A stretch of DNA of 64,000 nt from assembly GCA_938031175.1 (NCBI GenBank), contig CALHGZ010000004.1, forward strand, positions 193,635 through 257,634, in the 5' to 3' direction. Positions within the stretch are counted from its first letter, which is position 1; every line of letters starts with the position of its first letter. Under the pieces are notes generated by a model that ran no database searches, had not been told where the DNA came from, and saw only the letters and a list, made by a program, of their open reading frames with translations. This document shows, piece by piece, positions 1 through 8,756 of this stretch. Source of the stretch: Candidatus Kapaibacterium sp. (GTDB taxonomy: Bacteria; Bacteroidota; Ignavibacteria; Kapaibacteriales; UBA2268). Position numbers and translations under genes: made by a program.

Positions 1-2034
1 GTATTTACCGCTTATCTTACTTTCAAAACAAATTTTTATGGGTAATTTATCACCTGGGGAGAAATTAAATGGAAGTGGACTTGAAACGTAGAAGTAAGAG
101 TTTTGAGATTTAAAATTTGCAGCTGATAAAATTCTATTGAATTTCCCGTAATTTTCAATTTCTATTTCAAAACAATGCGTAAAGTCTTTTCTAACAATAG
201 TGTCAATTATAGTAACCTCCGCTTTTTCGTTTCTTGTAGGTTTTAAGGTAAAGCCAGGTATATCAAATTCTTTCTTTGAAGTTAGACCAGCAGAATCTTT
301 TGCTATAATTGTAAAACTGCCGTCGAAATAGATATTATTCAATTGTGCTTCGAATTTAACAGATTCTTTTGGTGGTTTAAATGCTTCGATAGTAAGGGTT
401 ACATTATTGAGACTTTCAATTGGTGTGTAAATTTCAGTAATTTTTGAATCATTTGCAGTAGAATCATAGATTACACCGTCTATTTTATAGCAAGTGAGTG
501 ATGCGGTAATCTCTGGTGGTTGAAAATCCAATCTTTTGAAATTCATTCCACCAAAATATCCGTAAGAATTGGCAATACCATAACCATAAACGTATATTCC
601 AAAAGGTTCGTCGGCAGATATGACTGAAGCTCCATCTCTCATTTTTAACCATGTATAGTAATATTCTGTATTTGGAATGGGTTTGAAATTAGCCGGGGGT
701 ATAGCTGAACCGTTAAGTCGTAAGCTTTTTATGGCGTTTTCAGGTGCTACTATTGTTAAATATTGTTGTATATAAACTTTAGACCATTCTTTTGTATCAT
801 TCTTCCATTCATAAGCTTGTATATTTATGAAGCGATAAAATTTATCGAATTGTTCAACTGGAGGGATTATCATCATAAAAGGATCACTTAATGCACCTAT
901 ACCTTCGGTTTGAGAAGTTTTTTTGTATTGGGCAACTAAAATTGGGGCAGATGCTGTTACAAATAATGGCTCCATTAAATTATCTTCGTATAACTCTCCT
1001 TTGTTAAGAGTAGCGACTAATTCGTCATTTATATATAGTTCAGTATTATCGTATGCTGCAATTATTCTATAAATATCAATATCAGGATCATAATTGTCAG
1101 TATCATTTTTTGTAGTGTCTTTAGGCTGAGGATATGGTACAATCAATGCATTCTTGCCCCAAGATTTAATTGGAGGCATTTGTTCACAGATGAAATCACG
1201 TGATGGAGATTTACCAGATAGGCTAATAGGTATGGTTGCTCTTTGGTGACCAGCAAATACTGATATTGGTTTGTCGGATATTATTTCAGTACCTGATAAA
1301 TCCCTAGTCCAATTTTCACTATCTATTTTGGCTTGAACTAAATAAACATTGCCTCGATTTAATTTGATTCTCTGGGTTTTGAGATCGTTCGAATGCGTTT
1401 TAGTTGATGGTATGATTGTTATATTGGTATTATCTTCAGTAGCAACAATAGCAAATTGCGAAGGTGTACTACTTGAATTTATATAATTTACAATAGTTGA
1501 ACCATCACTGTTGTATGTTAAAATAAGGTATTCAGTTCCCAAAGCTTCAGTAGGTAATACTAAAAAAGCATCGCTTGTCATTACTGATTGAGAATGGGCA
1601 TAAACAGTTACATCTTTATCTGTAACAATATGGAATGATTGATTGCTAATTTTTTCATTTTGGGAATTAACTATTAAATTACCGCTATCATTAAAACCTA
1701 AAAGCTCGAAATCCCAATAAGATTGTTTAAAAATATAAATTTCATTTATATTGTTTATTGTAAAATTTTGCGTGAATGTTCTGTTGTTTCTATTTTTATA
1801 AGTGATTGTTCCAGAGGTTGGTTCGTATGCTACAATAAATAAATAGAGTGAATCACCATATTTAAGAATATCTGTATTAGAACCGCGATTATTATGAAAG
1901 TTAGGTAGAAATGTAACCCAAAAATCCCTTCCCTTGCTTTTGGCAAATTCCTGAGTGATACAATCATCAGTAAGCAATAAAATTAGTATGAAAAATACTA
2001 ATAATTTTGTAAAGAGCAGTTTATATATTTTCAT
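1..2034 (-). CDS. Secreted IgGFc-binding-domain protein (partial, 3' end outside window)
   Basis: The frame is open from an ATG at 2034 to position 1 (678 codons, no stop), so the C terminus lies outside the window. Residues about 4-22 form a hydrophobic signal segment. The mature part opens with GRDFWVTFLPNFHNN (residues 35-49) and later has SVFAGHQRATIP; this pattern is typical of the IgGFc-binding N-terminal domain found in large secreted proteins of Bacteroidota/Ignavibacteria. The last ~100 residues read as an Ig-like or choice-of-anchor beta domain. In such proteins the end usually carries a T9SS sorting tail, but that part is not visible here. The ligand is unknown; the family name comes from a human mucin-like protein and does not imply IgG binding. 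It is divergent from the methyltransferase at 2141. Confidence 0.8.
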   Translation of the reverse strand, partial: MKIYKLLFTKLLVFFILILLLTDDCITQEFAKSKGRDFWVTFLPNFHNNRGSNTDILKYGDSLYLFIVAYEPTSGTITYKNRNNRTFTQNFTINNINEIYIFKQSYWDFELLGFNDSGNLIVNSQNEKISNQSFHIVTDKDVTVYAHSQSVMTSDAFLVLPTEALGTEYLILTYNSDGSTIVNYINSSSTPSQFAIVATEDNTNITIIPSTKTHSNDLKTQRIKLNRGNVYLVQAKIDSENWTRDLSGTEIISDKPISVFAGHQRATIPISLSGKSPSRDFICEQMPPIKSWGKNALIVPYPQPKDTTKNDTDNYDPDIDIYRIIAAYDNTELYINDELVATLNKGELYEDNLMEPLFVTASAPILVAQYKKTSQTEGIGALSDPFMMIIPPVEQFDKFYRFINIQAYEWKNDTKEWSKVYIQQYLTIVAPENAIKSLRLNGSAIPPANFKPIPNTEYYYTWLKMRDGASVISADEPFGIYVYGYGIANSYGYFGGMNFKRLDFQPPEITASLTCYKIDGVIYDSTANDSKITEIYTPIESLNNVTLTIEAFKPPKESVKFEAQLNNIYFDGSFTIIAKDSAGLTSKKEFDIPGFTLKPTRNEKAEVTIIDTIVRKDFTHCFEIEIENYGKFNRILSAANFKSQNSYFYVSSPLPFNFSPGDKLPIKICFESKISGKY

Positions 2035-2140
2035 AGATTTTGCTCGCTAAATAAGGAGTAATGACCATTATTAATATTCTATAGTGACAATTATTAAATA
2101 AACATATTTTATTTTCGATTGCATAAATTTACATTCAATT

Positions 2141-2686
2141 ATGCGGAAATTACTTCATAACGAAATTCTAAAATTGAGACTTACCGAGGAACAAATCGGC
2201 AATGTTATGCGCCATCCGATTTATCTTATGCTATGTAATATTCGTAGCTTATATAATGTAGGCTCCATATTCCGTACTGCTGATGCAGCGCTTGTTTCAG
2301 AGGTAATTTTAACTGGTTATACCCCACATCCGCCGCGTAAGGAAATTGAGAAAACAGCTCTTGGTGCAGATAAAACAGTACCTTGGCGATATTTCAAAGA
2401 GCATAAAAAAGCACTAATTTATTTAAAAGAACAAAATATTAAAATATTTGCACTCGAAATAACCGATTGCGGAAAACCATATTATTCAATTACCAAATCA
2501 GAATTTCCACTTTGCATTGTTTTAGGTAATGAATTAACAGGCATTGACAATGAAATTTTATCTCTTTGTGACGATTCCATCGAAATTCCCATGTTTGGCG
2601 TCAAACATTCACTTAATGTAAGTGTTGCAGCCGGTATTGCTACTTTCGAAGCAATAAAAGTATGGCTCAATTTAAATAACACATAA
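2141..2686 (+). CDS. SpoU/TrmH-family RNA 2'-O-methyltransferase
   Basis: A 181-residue protein made almost only of the SpoU (SPOUT) methyltransferase fold. All three family motifs are visible: motif 1 NIRSLYNVGSIFRTADA (residues ~33-49), motif 2 LGNELTGI (~127-134) and motif 3 SLNVSVAAGIATFEA (~157-171), which form the trefoil knot that binds S-adenosylmethionine. It has no N-terminal L30e-like RNA-binding domain, so it resembles short TrmL/TrmH-like enzymes that methylate ribose in tRNA or rRNA. The exact target nucleotide cannot be read from the sequence. The start ATG has no strong Shine-Dalgarno sequence. The next gene follows after 50 bases on the same strand. Confidence 0.85.
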   Translation: MRKLLHNEILKLRLTEEQIGNVMRHPIYLMLCNIRSLYNVGSIFRTADAALVSEVILTGYTPHPPRKEIEKTALGADKTVPWRYFKEHKKALIYLKEQNIKIFALEITDCGKPYYSITKSEFPLCIVLGNELTGIDNEILSLCDDSIEIPMFGVKHSLNVSVAAGIATFEAIKVWLNLNNT

Positions 2687-2736
2687 ATATTAGTTTTGTT
2701 GCATCGTTTTAAATTCAAAATTTATAGGATTTTAAA

Positions 2737-3513
2737 ATGCCGTTCAAGATAGCAGTTCCTGAAAACGTCATTTATCGCGATTTATTTGCTGAGGGTTTGA
2801 TAAATGCCGATAAAGAACTATTTAGAATTTTCAAAGTTTCTGAGCAGAGATTATCCGAACTTATGTTAGATAATCAAGTTGATCTTGCTTTAATGACACC
2901 GATTTCATTTGGAAAAGGTGTTGGGCTTAGCAACTATTTAATACTTCCAACAAGGATTTTAGCATTGGAGGGTTTTACTGGTTTAGCATCTTTCTTTTTT
3001 AATCGAACAGAAAAGCGTGAATTGTCTTGTTCATCTACTAATCCAGATGATTTTATGATGATAATTGGTAAAATCCTTTTAGGGGAATTGTATGGATTAC
3101 ATCCAGAAATAAAAAAAATGAACGGGGAATGGAAGGAATTGCTTGAGAAATCTGATATTGCAATAGCATGGGGATCCGCACCACAAAATGAATTAACTCT
3201 CGATATTAGTGAAGAATGGTTTTTACACTATGGCTGTATTTTACCTATTGGATTCTGGGTTTGTAGAGATGAAGATAAAAATCAAGAGTTATTGAAAATT
3301 TCCCAAAATATTTGTAGTAAAGAATTAGAAAGTGAAATTGAGATTATAGAGGATAATTCATCTGCAGGTATTTATCAGCCAAGGAAAGGTAAAATAATTT
3401 ATCATTGGAAAAATGAAGTAAAAGAAGCGTTGGAACATACCTTAAAAATTTTATATTATCATCAGTATATTGATGAAATTCCAGAAGTTAATATTTTTAA
3501 GGAAGATACATAA
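2737..3513 (+). CDS. MqnA/MqnD-like protein (menaquinone futalosine pathway family)
   Basis: 258 residues. The pattern fits the MqnA/MqnD periplasmic-binding-protein-like fold: 'VDLALMTPISFGKG' (~50-63), a segment with SFFFNR where the family has a substrate loop, and 'EEWFLHYGCILPIGFWVCR' near residue 170, matching the family's EEW-x-TGLPFVFA-x-WV block. MqnA dehydrates chorismate to 3-enolpyruvyl-benzoate and MqnD acts later on the same route to menaquinone. The match is divergent, and no other mqn gene is in the window, so the exact step is not assigned. It follows the RNA methyltransferase closely and may share its transcript. Confidence 0.5.
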   Translation: MPFKIAVPENVIYRDLFAEGLINADKELFRIFKVSEQRLSELMLDNQVDLALMTPISFGKGVGLSNYLILPTRILALEGFTGLASFFFNRTEKRELSCSSTNPDDFMMIIGKILLGELYGLHPEIKKMNGEWKELLEKSDIAIAWGSAPQNELTLDISEEWFLHYGCILPIGFWVCRDEDKNQELLKISQNICSKELESEIEIIEDNSSAGIYQPRKGKIIYHWKNEVKEALEHTLKILYYHQYIDEIPEVNIFKEDT

Positions 3514-3627
3514 TTTAAATAAACATATCATAATAAATATATTTTATTTTTATCCAATTATTGGTTTGTAATTTTATTTTTCGTAATTTAAGTTCAAATT
3601 TAGGTTTAAATAAATTATGTGGTTTGT

Positions 3628-4182
3628 ATGTTTAAATGCATAATAAATATAATTCTGATACAATTGCTAATCTCCATAAATTTAGTAGCGATGGATTTTG
3701 CAATTATTTACAAAAACGAAACATCGCTATCGAGTAAGAAGATATGTGTAATGTTCGAAGAAGAAGACCTGCAATTAAGACAAGAATTCGAAATTGCTTT
3801 GGTTCAAAATATATCAAGGTATAATCACGTTTCTGCATATCCATCCATTCAATTGTTTCCCCCAAGACAAACATGGGATGAAGAAAAAATTAAAACAAGA
3901 CTACAGAAGATGGAGGTAGAATCCATGATTAAAGCAAGGTTTTTACCGAATGCTTCTAATCAAGACGATAAAATTCAGCGAATTGAAATTACAATGAAAC
4001 GCCTCGACGAGGATTCTCCTATGGTTGTTCTTGGAAGCAGAGGAATTTTTCAAAAAGATAATGACAAAAATAGAAAAAATTTTGTCAGAGAATTCGCAAA
4101 TGGAATTGCAACAATTTTGTTCGAGGAGGGGTATATTTACGACTGCAAATGCGGCGAGGGATACAAAAATTTGTTGAAGTAA
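3628..4182 (+). CDS. Exported protein of unknown function
   Basis: I chose the ATG at 3628 (184 residues); an in-frame GTG at 3619 is possible. Residues ~5-22 are hydrophobic and look like a signal peptide. The mature part has a repeated-looking beta/alpha pattern: 'KKICVMFEEEDLQLRQEFEIAL', then 'TWDEEKIKTRLQKMEVESMIKA' and a C-terminal Cys pair (CKCGEG). The layout recalls small periplasmic proteins that compute an ageing- or CsgG-like nucleotide-free alpha/beta fold, but I do not recognise a family. It stands alone with ~100-base gaps on both sides. Confidence 0.6.
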   Translation: MFKCIINIILIQLLISINLVAMDFAIIYKNETSLSSKKICVMFEEEDLQLRQEFEIALVQNISRYNHVSAYPSIQLFPPRQTWDEEKIKTRLQKMEVESMIKARFLPNASNQDDKIQRIEITMKRLDEDSPMVVLGSRGIFQKDNDKNRKNFVREFANGIATILFEEGYIYDCKCGEGYKNLLK

Positions 4183-4321
4183 TGAAATCTATTTTATTGT
4201 CATTCCATAAAATTATCCTTCAATTTTGACTTAAATTTCCGATTTGTTTAAGTTATATCAATAATAATTTTCAATATTTGTTTATTTTAGTATTCCATAA
4301 ATAATAACCATCAGGATACTT

Positions 4322-5446
4322 ATGAAGTATGTAGCTGTTATAATGGCAGGTGGCTCAGGGGAGCGTTTTTGGCCACTGAGTAGAATAACTAAACCGAAAC
4401 AAATGCTTGCATTAACGCCTTCAGGTAAAATGATGATAAAGGAAGCAATAGAAAGGATATCGCCATTAATTCCACCAGAAGACATATACATAATAACCTC
4501 TTCAGTTTTGCTTGACCCATTGAGACAAATCCTTAATGAATTACCAGCTGAAAATATAATCGCCGAACCTTATAAGCGTAATACAGCACCTTGCCTTGCA
4601 TTATCAGCTTCTTTTATAACTGAGAAATATGCTGAATATCAACTTAAACCAGAGGATATTGTAATATCTGTTCTCACAGCAGACCAAATGATTTCACCCG
4701 TTGAAAAATTTATTAAAACAATTGAATTTGTTTTGAATTATGTTTCTCAGAACGAAGTTATTGCCACAATAGGCATTAATCCGAACAGACCAGAGACAGG
4801 ATATGGTTATATCGAAGTAGAAGGTTATTTTGAAGAAGATGATAAAATAAATGTATTGCCTGTTAAAAAATTCCATGAGAAACCCGATATTGAAAAGGCA
4901 AGAGAATATATATCAAAAGGCAATTTCCTATGGAATAGTGGTTTATTTTTTTGGCGTTTGGATGTGTTCATAGAAGCTTTGATTAAATACATTCCTGAAA
5001 TTGGTAACAAAATAAAGATAATGGCTGAAAAATATCGAAATAAAACTAAAATCGCATTACCAGAACCATTAACTTCAATTGATGAGATTTTTTATTCTAT
5101 GCCTGATATTTCGATTGACTATGCATTAATGGAGAAAGCTGAAAATGTTGTTGTTGTTAAAGCACCATTCGCTTGGGATGATATTGGTGCTTGGGACTCA
5201 TTAGAAAGATTTATGCCAGTAGATAAAAATTTTAATATTATTAAAGGTAACATTGCTGAAATTGATATACAAAAATCCATTATAATTAACGAAAGTCAAG
5301 ATAAAATTGTTGCCGGTATCGGTTTAAGTGATTTTGTTGTTATAAATACTGATGATGCCACTTTGATTTGTCCCAAAAGCAGGGTGCAGGAAATAAAGAA
5401 AATTGTTGAAAAAATAAGAAATGATTTTAAAGGCAAATGGTTGTAA
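4322..5446 (+). CDS. manC: Mannose-1-phosphate guanylyltransferase (GDP-mannose pyrophosphorylase), copy 1
   Basis: 374 residues, the length of a single-domain enzyme without the phosphomannose isomerase domain of bifunctional ManC. The nucleotidyltransferase signature MAGGSGERFWPLSR followed by KPKQ is at residues ~8-27; EPYKRNTAPCLALS, ETGYGYIEV, FHEKPD and NSGLFFWR are further conserved blocks for sugar-phosphate and GTP binding. It makes GDP-mannose from mannose 1-phosphate and GTP for polysaccharide or glycoprotein sugars. The start ATG at 4322 is followed directly by the conserved beta strand (KYVAVIMAGG). A second, divergent copy lies at 13078-14178. The next gene is a membrane glycosyltransferase, which fits a role in envelope glycans. 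Confidence 0.9.
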   Translation: MKYVAVIMAGGSGERFWPLSRITKPKQMLALTPSGKMMIKEAIERISPLIPPEDIYIITSSVLLDPLRQILNELPAENIIAEPYKRNTAPCLALSASFITEKYAEYQLKPEDIVISVLTADQMISPVEKFIKTIEFVLNYVSQNEVIATIGINPNRPETGYGYIEVEGYFEEDDKINVLPVKKFHEKPDIEKAREYISKGNFLWNSGLFFWRLDVFIEALIKYIPEIGNKIKIMAEKYRNKTKIALPEPLTSIDEIFYSMPDISIDYALMEKAENVVVVKAPFAWDDIGAWDSLERFMPVDKNFNIIKGNIAEIDIQKSIIINESQDKIVAGIGLSDFVVINTDDATLICPKSRVQEIKKIVEKIRNDFKGKWL

Positions 5447-5631
5447 TTAATTAAATTTTCAAGTATTTAAAAAATGCATTTTTTGTAAGATAATTGTATT
5501 TCAACGCTTGTTAAACAACACTTTAAAATTAGGCTATTAAAAAGTGATTTTATAACTCCTTTGGTACTATTTTAAGGGCGGAGTAATATTTTATATATGT
5601 ATTTTTTTTGATTTTATATAAATAGCCTGTT

Positions 5632-7119
5632 ATGAAATTAACGAAAAGTCAGCAAAACACATTAAAAGTGTTTGCAATTCTGTTATTAATAGTCGTAGGG
5701 TCTATTCTTCGTATCTATGGTTTGTCTAACCAATCCTTGTGGTATGATGAAATCGTAACCTGGTCAATAAGTAATAAGTCGAGCTTAGGTGAGGTATGGA
5801 ATGAAATTTCAAATGAAAATCGCCCGCCTTTGCATCAGATTCTATATTTTTTTGTAATAAAGTTCCTCGGTGATAATGAATTTGCTTTAAGGTTACCTTC
5901 GGCAATATTCGGTATTTTATCAATATTACTTATTTATTTGCTTGCTTTGAAATTGTTTTCCTTCAAAGAAGCAATCCTTTCCTCAGCATTTATGACATTT
6001 TTTTGGGCACCAATTTATTACAGTCAAGAAGCCCGGGACTACAGTTTACTAATAATGTTGACAATTGCTGCTGTTTATCTATGGGTTGAAATACATGACC
6101 GAGAACATTTATCAGAGAAAATTAAATTATTAAATTTATTTGTTTTTGCACTTTTATTAGCACTATTAGCATATACTCATTATTTCGGCCTATTCTTTGA
6201 TGGTTTATTATTTTTTGGTACAATTTTACTATTCTGGAAAAACAGGAAAGTTAATTATAAAGTTTTGCTTTCATATTTAATAGCGGTTATTTTATATATC
6301 CCTTGGCTTAAAGGATTGATATTTCAGGCAAGTAAGTTGCAAAATTTTTGGATTAAGAAACCAACAATAAGCTCTGTATATGATGTTATTTTTTACCTTT
6401 ATGCAACTGAGCCGGTCTTGTTTTATATTATAATTGCATTTTTATTATTTTCTTTTGTTCAATTAATTTATACTTTATTCAAGAAAGTCCAACCTGAGCA
6501 AAATATTCATTTTTTAAATGCTGATCTATTACTTTGGTTGTGGTTTTTATTGCCTATAATCATTATTTTTATCCAATCATTGTTAACAAAATCACTTTTT
6601 CTGGAGCGATATTTTTTAATATGCCTACCGGCCGCATATATATTGCTTTCACGAGCGATATTAAATCTGCCTTTAAATAGATACATACGCTATGCAATAG
6701 CTACAATAATGATTTTATATATATCTTTTGATTTATTCTATTTACAAGATTATTATAATAAGCCTGTTAAAAAGACGCAAATCAGAGAAGCAACTGAATT
6801 TTTAATTGCCAACTATAAAATTACACCTGATGCAATAATCATTGGTTTTTCCATCGATGTTGAATTAATAAATGATTCATTTCATTATTATTTCATTCAA
6901 AAAAATTCTCCTTTGCGATTAGATTATTTTATGAGTACACTCAGAAAATTAAAGGATTTAGAACAATACATCGAAAGCCGTCATCCAATGCATATTTGGT
7001 TGATTTATGCTGATGTAGAACCACCAGAAAGTCTGATAACATTACTTAAAGTCAAATATAAATATATACATGGTAAATATCTTTATAAATCCGGGGCTTT
7101 GTTGTTTAAACAGAAATGA
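5632..7119 (+). CDS. GT39/ArnT-type integral membrane glycosyltransferase
   Basis: 495 residues with roughly ten to eleven hydrophobic segments. After the first membrane helix comes RIYGLSNQSLWYDEIVTWS, carrying the Asp-Glu pair of the PMT/ArnT family, which in relatives is catalytic and uses a polyprenyl-phosphate sugar as donor on the outer face of the inner membrane. 'NRPPLHQILYFFVIKFLG' and 'ALRLPSAIFGI' are also family blocks. The C-terminal ~120 residues form a soluble periplasmic part. The acceptor (lipid A, protein or glycan) is unknown. It sits between GDP-mannose synthesis and hutI; only 15 bases separate it from hutI. Confidence 0.75.
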   Translation: MKLTKSQQNTLKVFAILLLIVVGSILRIYGLSNQSLWYDEIVTWSISNKSSLGEVWNEISNENRPPLHQILYFFVIKFLGDNEFALRLPSAIFGILSILLIYLLALKLFSFKEAILSSAFMTFFWAPIYYSQEARDYSLLIMLTIAAVYLWVEIHDREHLSEKIKLLNLFVFALLLALLAYTHYFGLFFDGLLFFGTILLFWKNRKVNYKVLLSYLIAVILYIPWLKGLIFQASKLQNFWIKKPTISSVYDVIFYLYATEPVLFYIIIAFLLFSFVQLIYTLFKKVQPEQNIHFLNADLLLWLWFLLPIIIIFIQSLLTKSLFLERYFLICLPAAYILLSRAILNLPLNRYIRYAIATIMILYISFDLFYLQDYYNKPVKKTQIREATEFLIANYKITPDAIIIGFSIDVELINDSFHYYFIQKNSPLRLDYFMSTLRKLKDLEQYIESRHPMHIWLIYADVEPPESLITLLKVKYKYIHGKYLYKSGALLFKQK

Positions 7120-7134
7120 TTCAGGAGTAATAAT

Positions 7135-8391
7135 ATGAATATATTGATAAAAGATATCAATACTCTTGTAACTGTAGATACAGGTGGCCAGAACTATAAA
7201 ACAGGTTCACAAATGGATGAACTTGGAATAATTAAAAATGGGGCATTTTTGTTTAATAATAAATTCCTTTGGGTAGGAACGACAGAGGAAGCAGAACAAA
7301 AGTTAAATCTCGGATATTTCAAACCTGAGCGTGTTATATCGGCAAAGAATAAAACAATTATGCCCGGTTTTGTTGATTCCCATACTCATATTGTATTTGC
7401 TGGTGACCGCTCAAATGAATTTGCCAGAAGATTGCGCGGTGTAACTTATGAGCAGATTGCAAATGAAGGCGGTGGAATTTTAACAACTATGCATGCTACA
7501 CGTAAAGCTGATCTTGAGGAATTGGTCGAAAATGGAAGGAATTTGATTCTATCTGCTATGAGATTTGGTACAACTGCCATTGAGATTAAAAGCGGGTATG
7601 GACTTGACTTAACATCTGAATTAAAGATACTTGAAGCTATAAAGATTTTGAAAAAGGAATTTGATTTACCTATTGTTGCTACATTTTTAGGAGCTCACGA
7701 TTTCCCACCGGAATTTAAAAATGAACGGAATAAATACATTGAATTGATTATCAACGAAATGCTACCATCAGTTGCTGAAAATTCCTTAGCTGAATTTTGC
7801 GATGCTTTCATTGATAAGGGATACTACACCATTGAAGAGGGAGAAATAATTTTAAAAAAGGCACTTGATTATGGTTTAAAATTAAAGGTACATTGCGATG
7901 AACTTGCCGATGTGGGAGCAGCTTCATTAGTTGCTTCATTAGGTGCAGTCTCTGCAGACCATCTTTTATTTGTCTCTGATCAGGGAATAGAAGATTTAAA
8001 ACGGGCAGGAACAGTCGCTTCGCTACTACCGGGTACTGCGTTTTTTATTAGAATGCCATATGCTGATGCCAGAAAAATAATTGACAATAACAATATAGTT
8101 GCCCTTGCAACTGATTGCAATCCCGGTTCTTGCTATTGCGAGAATATCCAATTTGCTATGTGGCTATCAGCAATTAATATGAGAATGACTGCTGAAGAAT
8201 GTATATCGGCTGTTACTATTAACGGAGCGAAAGCAATAAATATGTCAGATAGAATTGGAAGTATTGAAGTAGGTAAACTTGCAAATTTCATTATTTTCAA
8301 TTGTAATGATTATACTGATATATTCTATCATTTTGGGATCAATCAGATTTCGGAAGTATGGGTTAATGGCAAGTTGTCCCTGAAAAATTAA
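7135..8391 (+). CDS. hutI: Imidazolonepropionase (histidine degradation)
   Basis: 418 residues, usual length. It hydrolyses 4-imidazolone-5-propanoate to N-formimino-L-glutamate, the third step of histidine catabolism. Amidohydrolase features: GFVDSHTHIVFAGDR with metal ligands His83 and His85, RLRGVTYEQIANEGGGI, 'EIKSGYGLDL', 'HCDELAD' and 'ATDCNPGSCYCEN'. A Shine-Dalgarno AGGAG lies 8 bases before the ATG. hutH, hutU and hutG/F are not in this window, so the rest of the pathway, if present, is elsewhere. It may be co-transcribed with the glycosyltransferase only 15 bases upstream, which is an unrelated function. Confidence 0.93.
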   Translation: MNILIKDINTLVTVDTGGQNYKTGSQMDELGIIKNGAFLFNNKFLWVGTTEEAEQKLNLGYFKPERVISAKNKTIMPGFVDSHTHIVFAGDRSNEFARRLRGVTYEQIANEGGGILTTMHATRKADLEELVENGRNLILSAMRFGTTAIEIKSGYGLDLTSELKILEAIKILKKEFDLPIVATFLGAHDFPPEFKNERNKYIELIINEMLPSVAENSLAEFCDAFIDKGYYTIEEGEIILKKALDYGLKLKVHCDELADVGAASLVASLGAVSADHLLFVSDQGIEDLKRAGTVASLLPGTAFFIRMPYADARKIIDNNNIVALATDCNPGSCYCENIQFAMWLSAINMRMTAEECISAVTINGAKAINMSDRIGSIEVGKLANFIIFNCNDYTDIFYHFGINQISEVWVNGKLSLKN

Positions 8392-8750
8392 CTAAAATCG
8401 GCTTTAATTTATAAGAAATTTTTCGTTTCAACATATTATTCATATTCAAAGACAAATAAAGTATATTAAAAAAATCTAAAATTTTTATAAGAAAAATTAA
8501 AGCAGAGCCTTAAAATTTCTTTAGTATTAGTTAAAAACAAACTGAAATCGATTAATCTAATTATTGTAAAATTTTTTATTTCTAAAATATCATAATATCA
8601 AAATGATTAATTATAAACAGACCTAAATCAAAGGATTAAAAATAAAATTTATTAAAGGTTTAAACTATATAATTTTTCAAAATTTAAAATGAATTTAATT
8701 GATACTTTAGATTATCTTATCACACTTTAATTGGTTATTAAGAGGTTAAT
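8392..8750. other. Gene-free AT-rich spacer
   Basis: About 360 bases between hutI and the SDR gene. It is very AT-rich, with many A and T runs, and shows no open frame worth calling on either strand, no tRNA-like cloverleaf, no GC-rich hairpin and no long repeat. It probably holds the promoter of the downstream gene, but I could not find a clear TTTG-N19-TAnnTTTG match. Confidence 0.5.
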
Positions 8751-8756
8751 TTGTCA

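Noticed and set aside
2482-2718. 78-residue minus-strand frame over the RNA methyltransferase gene
   Set aside because: It is antisense to the SpoU motifs 2 and 3 and has no family pattern.
5469-5484. Palindrome AAAAAATGCATTTTTT after the first mannose-1-phosphate guanylyltransferase gene
   Set aside because: It is a perfect 16-base palindrome, but there is no loop and the AT content makes such matches likely by chance; not called as a terminator.
5531-5628. Inverted repeat AGGCTATT / AATAGCCT before the GT39 gene
   Set aside because: Eight bases over an 82-base spacing can occur by chance; no known leader or riboswitch pattern is seen.
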